Positions 57,828 through 60,505 of a DNA stretch of 60,505 bases are shown one piece after another. Source of the DNA: M55B118 sp964501715. Its GTDB lineage: Bacteria; Bacillota_I; Bacilli_A; Izemoplasmatales; Izemoplasmataceae. Positions within the stretch are counted from its first letter, which is position 1. Each line of letters opens with the position of its first letter. The notes under the pieces were generated by a model. The model had not been told where the DNA came from. It made no database searches and worked only from the letters and a program-made list of their open reading frames with translations. The position numbers and the translations under genes are program-made. The stretch covers positions 1 to 60,505 of the forward strand of contig CAZCTR010000007.1 in NCBI GenBank assembly GCA_964501715.1, in the 5' to 3' direction.

Positions 57828-58781
57828 TTAATCAACCTTTCTGTTTTTGAACCATTGTTCTATTTTTTGAATGGATCTTCCCATTGCGTTTTCGTCATTG
57901 AATGACGGAAGATCGACGAGAAGGAACTGCTCCATGGTATCGTTCTTGTCCGTTTTCTTTTGCAGGATGAGTATGCTTTTGGGATGGTTGGTGAAAAGAG
58001 ATTCATCAAGCTTGATGAGGCCATATAGGTGAGCTTCTTCTAGAAGCCTGCTCTTGAATCCGGCCGATTCGTTCTGATCGAAGAAATTGTTTTCGATCAG
58101 GGTGATGAAATAACCGCCGGGTTTCACATGTTGCAGATGATGCAAAATGACCTGATAGGGAAAATACGTGTCCTTACGGTCGACGCTTTCAATCGGAAAA
58201 TCCGTCACGACTAGATCGAAAGGGTCTGAATAGAAAGCGAATGTGTCCTGATTGATGGTCTTTTGATCGCAATCGAGCGCATCGAGCATGTTTTCATTCA
58301 ATCTGGCCAAGACAGGGTCACTCTCAACCGCCGTGAACGACAGCGCCCCTTCGTAATGGTTATCAAGTGTCGCCAGGAGATTACCTGTTCCACTTAGCGG
58401 GTCGAACACACTCAGCTTTTCTTCATCACCGAATAATTTCTTCAAAAGGTAAGCGATGAACATCCCGATTGAGTCCGGTGTCATCATCGCGTTGGTGACA
58501 GACAGTGTCTTGAGACCTTTGAGGAGGGCGAGTTGGATCCCTTTACGGACTTCCTCTTTGGAAAACGTCACATCCGATATGGCTCGCTTCGCGTCACTGA
58601 CCGCGTCTTCTGTCTCCATGTCGAGAGGGGTTTGCATTTCGTGGTCCAAAAGAAAACTGAGGGCTTCATTCATACCCTCCAGATACGTGCTTTCAGTGTT
58701 TTTCTCGACATGGGTTGCAACAGTGTCAATATAATTATAAAATGATTCTACATGGTTGTCATTGTTGTTGTCGTTTTCCAT
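57828..58781 (-). CDS. YtxK-like SAM-dependent methyltransferase (N6-adenine-methylase fold)
   Basis: The 317 residues have a mostly helical N-terminus (about 1-100) and a class I methyltransferase domain with motif I VFDPLSGTGNLL. In place of the NPPY catalytic motif it reads DFPIE, so it may not methylate adenine like true DNA methylases. ATG 58781 follows TTGGTGAT; the promoter at 58797-58825 sits inside the longer frame and fixes this start. Co-transcribed with ackA, as in Bacillus, for unknown reasons. Confidence 0.88.
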   Translation of the reverse strand: MENDNNNDNHVESFYNYIDTVATHVEKNTESTYLEGMNEALSFLLDHEMQTPLDMETEDAVSDAKRAISDVTFSKEEVRKGIQLALLKGLKTLSVTNAMMTPDSIGMFIAYLLKKLFGDEEKLSVFDPLSGTGNLLATLDNHYEGALSFTAVESDPVLARLNENMLDALDCDQKTINQDTFAFYSDPFDLVVTDFPIESVDRKDTYFPYQVILHHLQHVKPGGYFITLIENNFFDQNESAGFKSRLLEEAHLYGLIKLDESLFTNHPKSILILQKKTDKNDTMEQFLLVDLPSFNDENAMGRSIQKIEQWFKNRKVD

Positions 58782-58796
58782 AACATCACCAAGCAG

Positions 58797-58825
58797 ATTA
58801 TACCAAACATCCTTATCTTTGTCTA
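58797..58825 (-). promoter_or_regulatory. Sigma-A promoter of the ytxK-like-ackA operon
   Basis: TAGACA (58820-58825) and TATAAT (58797-58802) on the minus strand, spacer 17 bp, with TGG before the -10. Confidence 0.85.
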
Positions 58826-58854
58826 CTTGAAGACCCTCTTTACAAGCGTAAACA

Positions 58855-58883
58855 TTGCTCTGTGACAGGGGGTTTGATATGAT
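58855..58883 (+). promoter_or_regulatory. Promoter of yidD
   Basis: TTGCTC (58855-58860) and TATGAT (58878-58883), spacer 17 bp, with TGA before the -10. Confidence 0.7.
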
Positions 58884-58902
58884 AGGGCGCGGAGGCAGAA
58901 AC

Positions 58903-59145
58903 ATGAAGAAATGGATGATCCGCCTGATCGAATGGTACCAACGCATCTCAAAGCACAAAAACCCGACTTGTCGATACACCCCAACTTGCAGCCACTATGC
59001 AAAAGAGGCGTTTAAGACGAGACATTTCCTCGTCGCCTCGATGTTGAGTCTATGGCGTATATTGAGATGCAACCCTTTCTCCAAAGGCGGCTATGACCCT
59101 GTCCCGAAACCCAAAGTGAAAAGAAGGGATTCAGACGAATCATGA
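58903..59145 (+). CDS. yidD: Membrane protein insertion efficiency factor YidD
   Basis: Small amphipathic protein at the inner membrane that helps YidC-dependent insertion. The 80 residues carry the hallmark CRYTPTCSHYAKEAF and CNPFSKGGYDPVP. ATG 58903 is preceded by GGAGGCAGAAAC; the promoter lies within the longer frame. It normally pairs with rnpA/yidC at the origin, but here sits next to metK, as in several Bacillota. Confidence 0.95.
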   Translation: MKKWMIRLIEWYQRISKHKNPTCRYTPTCSHYAKEAFKTRHFLVASMLSLWRILRCNPFSKGGYDPVPKPKVKRRDSDES

Positions 59146-59174
59146 TTGCTTTTCACCAGTTTATTCTATACACT
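59146..59174 (+). promoter_or_regulatory. Promoter of metK
   Basis: TTGCTT (59146-59151) and TACACT (59169-59174) with spacer 17. No SAM riboswitch is visible in the short leader (59180-59211). Confidence 0.65.
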
Positions 59175-59211
59175 GTACATGCAACCAACAATTATTAGAG
59201 GAAGTGTTACC

Positions 59212-60375
59212 ATGACCCATAAACGTCTTTTCACCTCGGAATCCGTGACCGAAGGCCACCCGGACAAGATATGCGACCAGATCTCCGATGCCATTCTTGA
59301 TGAGATTTTGAAAGAGGATGAACACGCCCGTGTGGCTGTAGAGACAGCCGCGACCACCGGACTCATCCTGGTCATGGGTGAAATCACCACCACAACTTAT
59401 GTGGATATTCAGAAAATCGTCAGACAGACCGTAAAGGAAATCGGATATGACCGTGGTAAATACGGATTCGACGCCGACAACCTCGGTGTGCTAGTGGCCA
59501 TTGACCCACAATCCCCTGATATTGCCCAAGGGGTCGACAAGAACGATGACATCGGTGCAGGGGACCAAGGCATCATGTTCGGCTACGCTTCAGATGAAAC
59601 GGAAGAATATATGCCGATCACCCACATGTATGCCCAAAAACTTGCGCTGAAGCTTTCGCAGGTGCGTAAAAACAAGACCATCCCTTCACTCCGACCGGAT
59701 GGCAAGACACAAGTCACCATCGAATTCAACGACGACAGAACCCCAAGGCGCATCGACAATGTCGTCATCTCTACTCAGCACGCTCCGAACATCAAACAAT
59801 CCGATCTGCAAAAAGCCTTGAGAAAACATGTCATCGAACCGGTTCTTCCGTCTGAACTTCTGGATGATGAGACCCGCTATTACATCAACCCCACCGGAAA
59901 GTTCGTCGTCGGCGGACCCCATGGGGACTCTGGCTTGACAGGCCGAAAAGTCATCGTCGACACATACGGCGGAGTCGCCCATCACGGAGGTGGCGCTTTC
60001 AGTGGAAAAGACCCGTCAAAAGTCGACCGCAGCGCATCCTACATGGCCAGATACGTCGCAAAGAATCTTGTTGCCGCAGGGATCGCCAAGGAACTGGAGA
60101 TCCAGGTCGCTTATGCGATTGGTGTCACAGAACCCACCAGCATACACGTCGACGCTTTCGGAACATCCCCTTATTCTGACGACACCATCCGGAAGGTCAT
60201 AGACAACGTATTCGACCTCACTCCAAAAGGCATCATCAACTCCCTGGACCTCGCCCGTCCGATCTACAGGCAAGTTGCTGCCTACGGACATTTCGGACGC
60301 AACGACCTCGACCTTCCTTGGGAAAAGACCGACAAGATAGACACAATCAAAAAGGCTCTAAAAAATGTACAGTGA
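59212..60375 (+). CDS. metK: S-adenosylmethionine synthetase
   Basis: Makes SAM from methionine and ATP; the source of SAM for the many methyltransferases and radical SAM enzyme of this window. The 387 residues have ESVTEGHPDKICDQISDAILD, GAGDQGIMFGYA, the phosphate-binding GGPHGDSGLTGRK and GGGAFSGKDPSKVDRS. ATG 59212 follows AGAGGAAGTG and gives the standard start. Its own promoter and terminator; no regulatory leader. Confidence 0.98.
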   Translation: MTHKRLFTSESVTEGHPDKICDQISDAILDEILKEDEHARVAVETAATTGLILVMGEITTTTYVDIQKIVRQTVKEIGYDRGKYGFDADNLGVLVAIDPQSPDIAQGVDKNDDIGAGDQGIMFGYASDETEEYMPITHMYAQKLALKLSQVRKNKTIPSLRPDGKTQVTIEFNDDRTPRRIDNVVISTQHAPNIKQSDLQKALRKHVIEPVLPSELLDDETRYYINPTGKFVVGGPHGDSGLTGRKVIVDTYGGVAHHGGGAFSGKDPSKVDRSASYMARYVAKNLVAAGIAKELEIQVAYAIGVTEPTSIHVDAFGTSPYSDDTIRKVIDNVFDLTPKGIINSLDLARPIYRQVAAYGHFGRNDLDLPWEKTDKIDTIKKALKNVQ

Positions 60376-60383
60376 CCATCCCG

Positions 60384-60410
60384 ACGGGACTTCCTCAAGT
60401 CCCGTTTTTC
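60384..60410 (+). terminator. Terminator of metK
   Basis: Perfect 9-bp stem ACGGGACTT/AAGTCCCGT with loop CCTC, then TTTTC. Confidence 0.93.
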
Positions 60411-60411
60411 A

Positions 60412-60440
60412 TTAAAAAAAGACATTGCTCATGCAATGTC
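60412..60440 (-). terminator. Terminator of the tRNA transcript
   Basis: Perfect 8-bp stem GACATTGC/GCAATGTC with loop TCAT, followed by TTTTTTT on the minus strand. Confidence 0.93.
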
Positions 60441-60453
60441 CTACTATCCGATA

Positions 60454-60505
60454 TGGTGCGGGTGACAGGAATCGAACCTGCACTCCGAAGAACTAGATCC
60501 TAAGT
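60454..60505 (-). tRNA. tRNA-Leu (anticodon UAG), 3' part; cut by the window end
   Basis: Minus strand: anticodon loop CTTAGGA, a long class II variable arm, TpsiC loop GGTTCGATTCC and the 3' acceptor strand CACCCGCACCA with encoded CCA. It closely resembles B. subtilis tRNA-Leu(UAG). The D-arm and 5' acceptor lie beyond the window. Confidence 0.9.

Noticed and set aside
59146..59211. SAM riboswitch before metK
   Set aside because: The leader is too short (about 35 nt after the promoter) and has no SAM-box motifs.
1..60505. CRISPR arrays, insertion sequences, prophage, rRNA
   Set aside because: No regularly spaced repeats, transposase, integrase or rRNA signatures were seen on either strand.

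Overview
The window reads as a chromosomal segment of a Bacillota-type (low-GC Gram-positive lineage) bacterium, possibly from the Bacilli/Mycoplasmatota neighbourhood. The evidence is strong AGGAGG ribosome sites, many textbook sigma-A promoters (TTGACA-17-TATAAT or extended TGnTATAAT), an HrcA/CIRCE-controlled heat-shock operon, HAAS-DUF4097, PadR, LemA-DUF3137 and SwrC-type RND genes, and Bacillus-like neighbourhoods (ytxK-ackA; pfkA-pyk next to dnaE). TGA is used as a stop (clpB, for example), so the code is table 11. By eye the base composition is mid-range, with one AT-rich patch at 34340-34500. The species cannot be named. No phage, IS element, CRISPR array or rRNA was seen.

Layout. 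1-3300: clpB and hsp20 behind a perfect promoter and a CIRCE box. 3325-3634: a gene-free stretch that folds into nested helices, a candidate structured RNA. 3626-6834: an EAL phosphodiesterase and a FetAB-type ABC system. 6853-11341: a divergent amino-sugar locus (nagB and a NagR-like GntR leftward; ascorbate-type PTS EIIA-EIIB-EIIC and a SIS-domain protein rightward). 11341-14750: PAP2 phosphatase, SDR, hydrolase and TetR. 14750-21100: GNAT; a PAS-GGDEF-HD-GYP protein fused to an O6-alkylguanine-DNA alkyltransferase; small membrane and small-protein genes; a methyltransferase; an esterase/flavin-protein pair. 21104-24013: a two-component system with a SHOCT protein and CueP. 24066-31977: DUF554, a diguanylate cyclase, two RlmCD-type rRNA methyltransferases, an EEP hydrolase, a sugar acetyltransferase and serine dehydratase. 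32028-34440: LemA, DUF3137 and an operon with two small proteins. 34516-37544: an ABC-2 exporter with TetR. 37584-41309: uvrB and a B12-binding radical SAM protein. 41319-47223: an RND pump with TetR, and PadR with a HAAS-DUF4097 protein. 47427-49785: a second two-component system with a candidate divergent small RNA. 49821-60505: pyk, pfkA, dnaE, a surface protein, ackA, ytxK-like, yidD, metK and part of a tRNA-Leu.

Themes. Cyclic di-GMP enzymes occur three times (EAL; GGDEF+HD-GYP+alkyltransferase; GGEEF). Carbon flow is represented by amino-sugar uptake to fructose-6-phosphate, pfkA, pyk, serine dehydratase and ackA, which suggests fermentative metabolism with acetate formation. Several export and stress modules sit with their own regulators and visible palindromic operators. 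The best candidates for new biology are the cyclic-di-GMP/alkyltransferase fusion, the structured RNA at 3325-3634, the candidate small RNA at 47427-47600 and the small-protein operons at 18069-18382 and 34118-34440.
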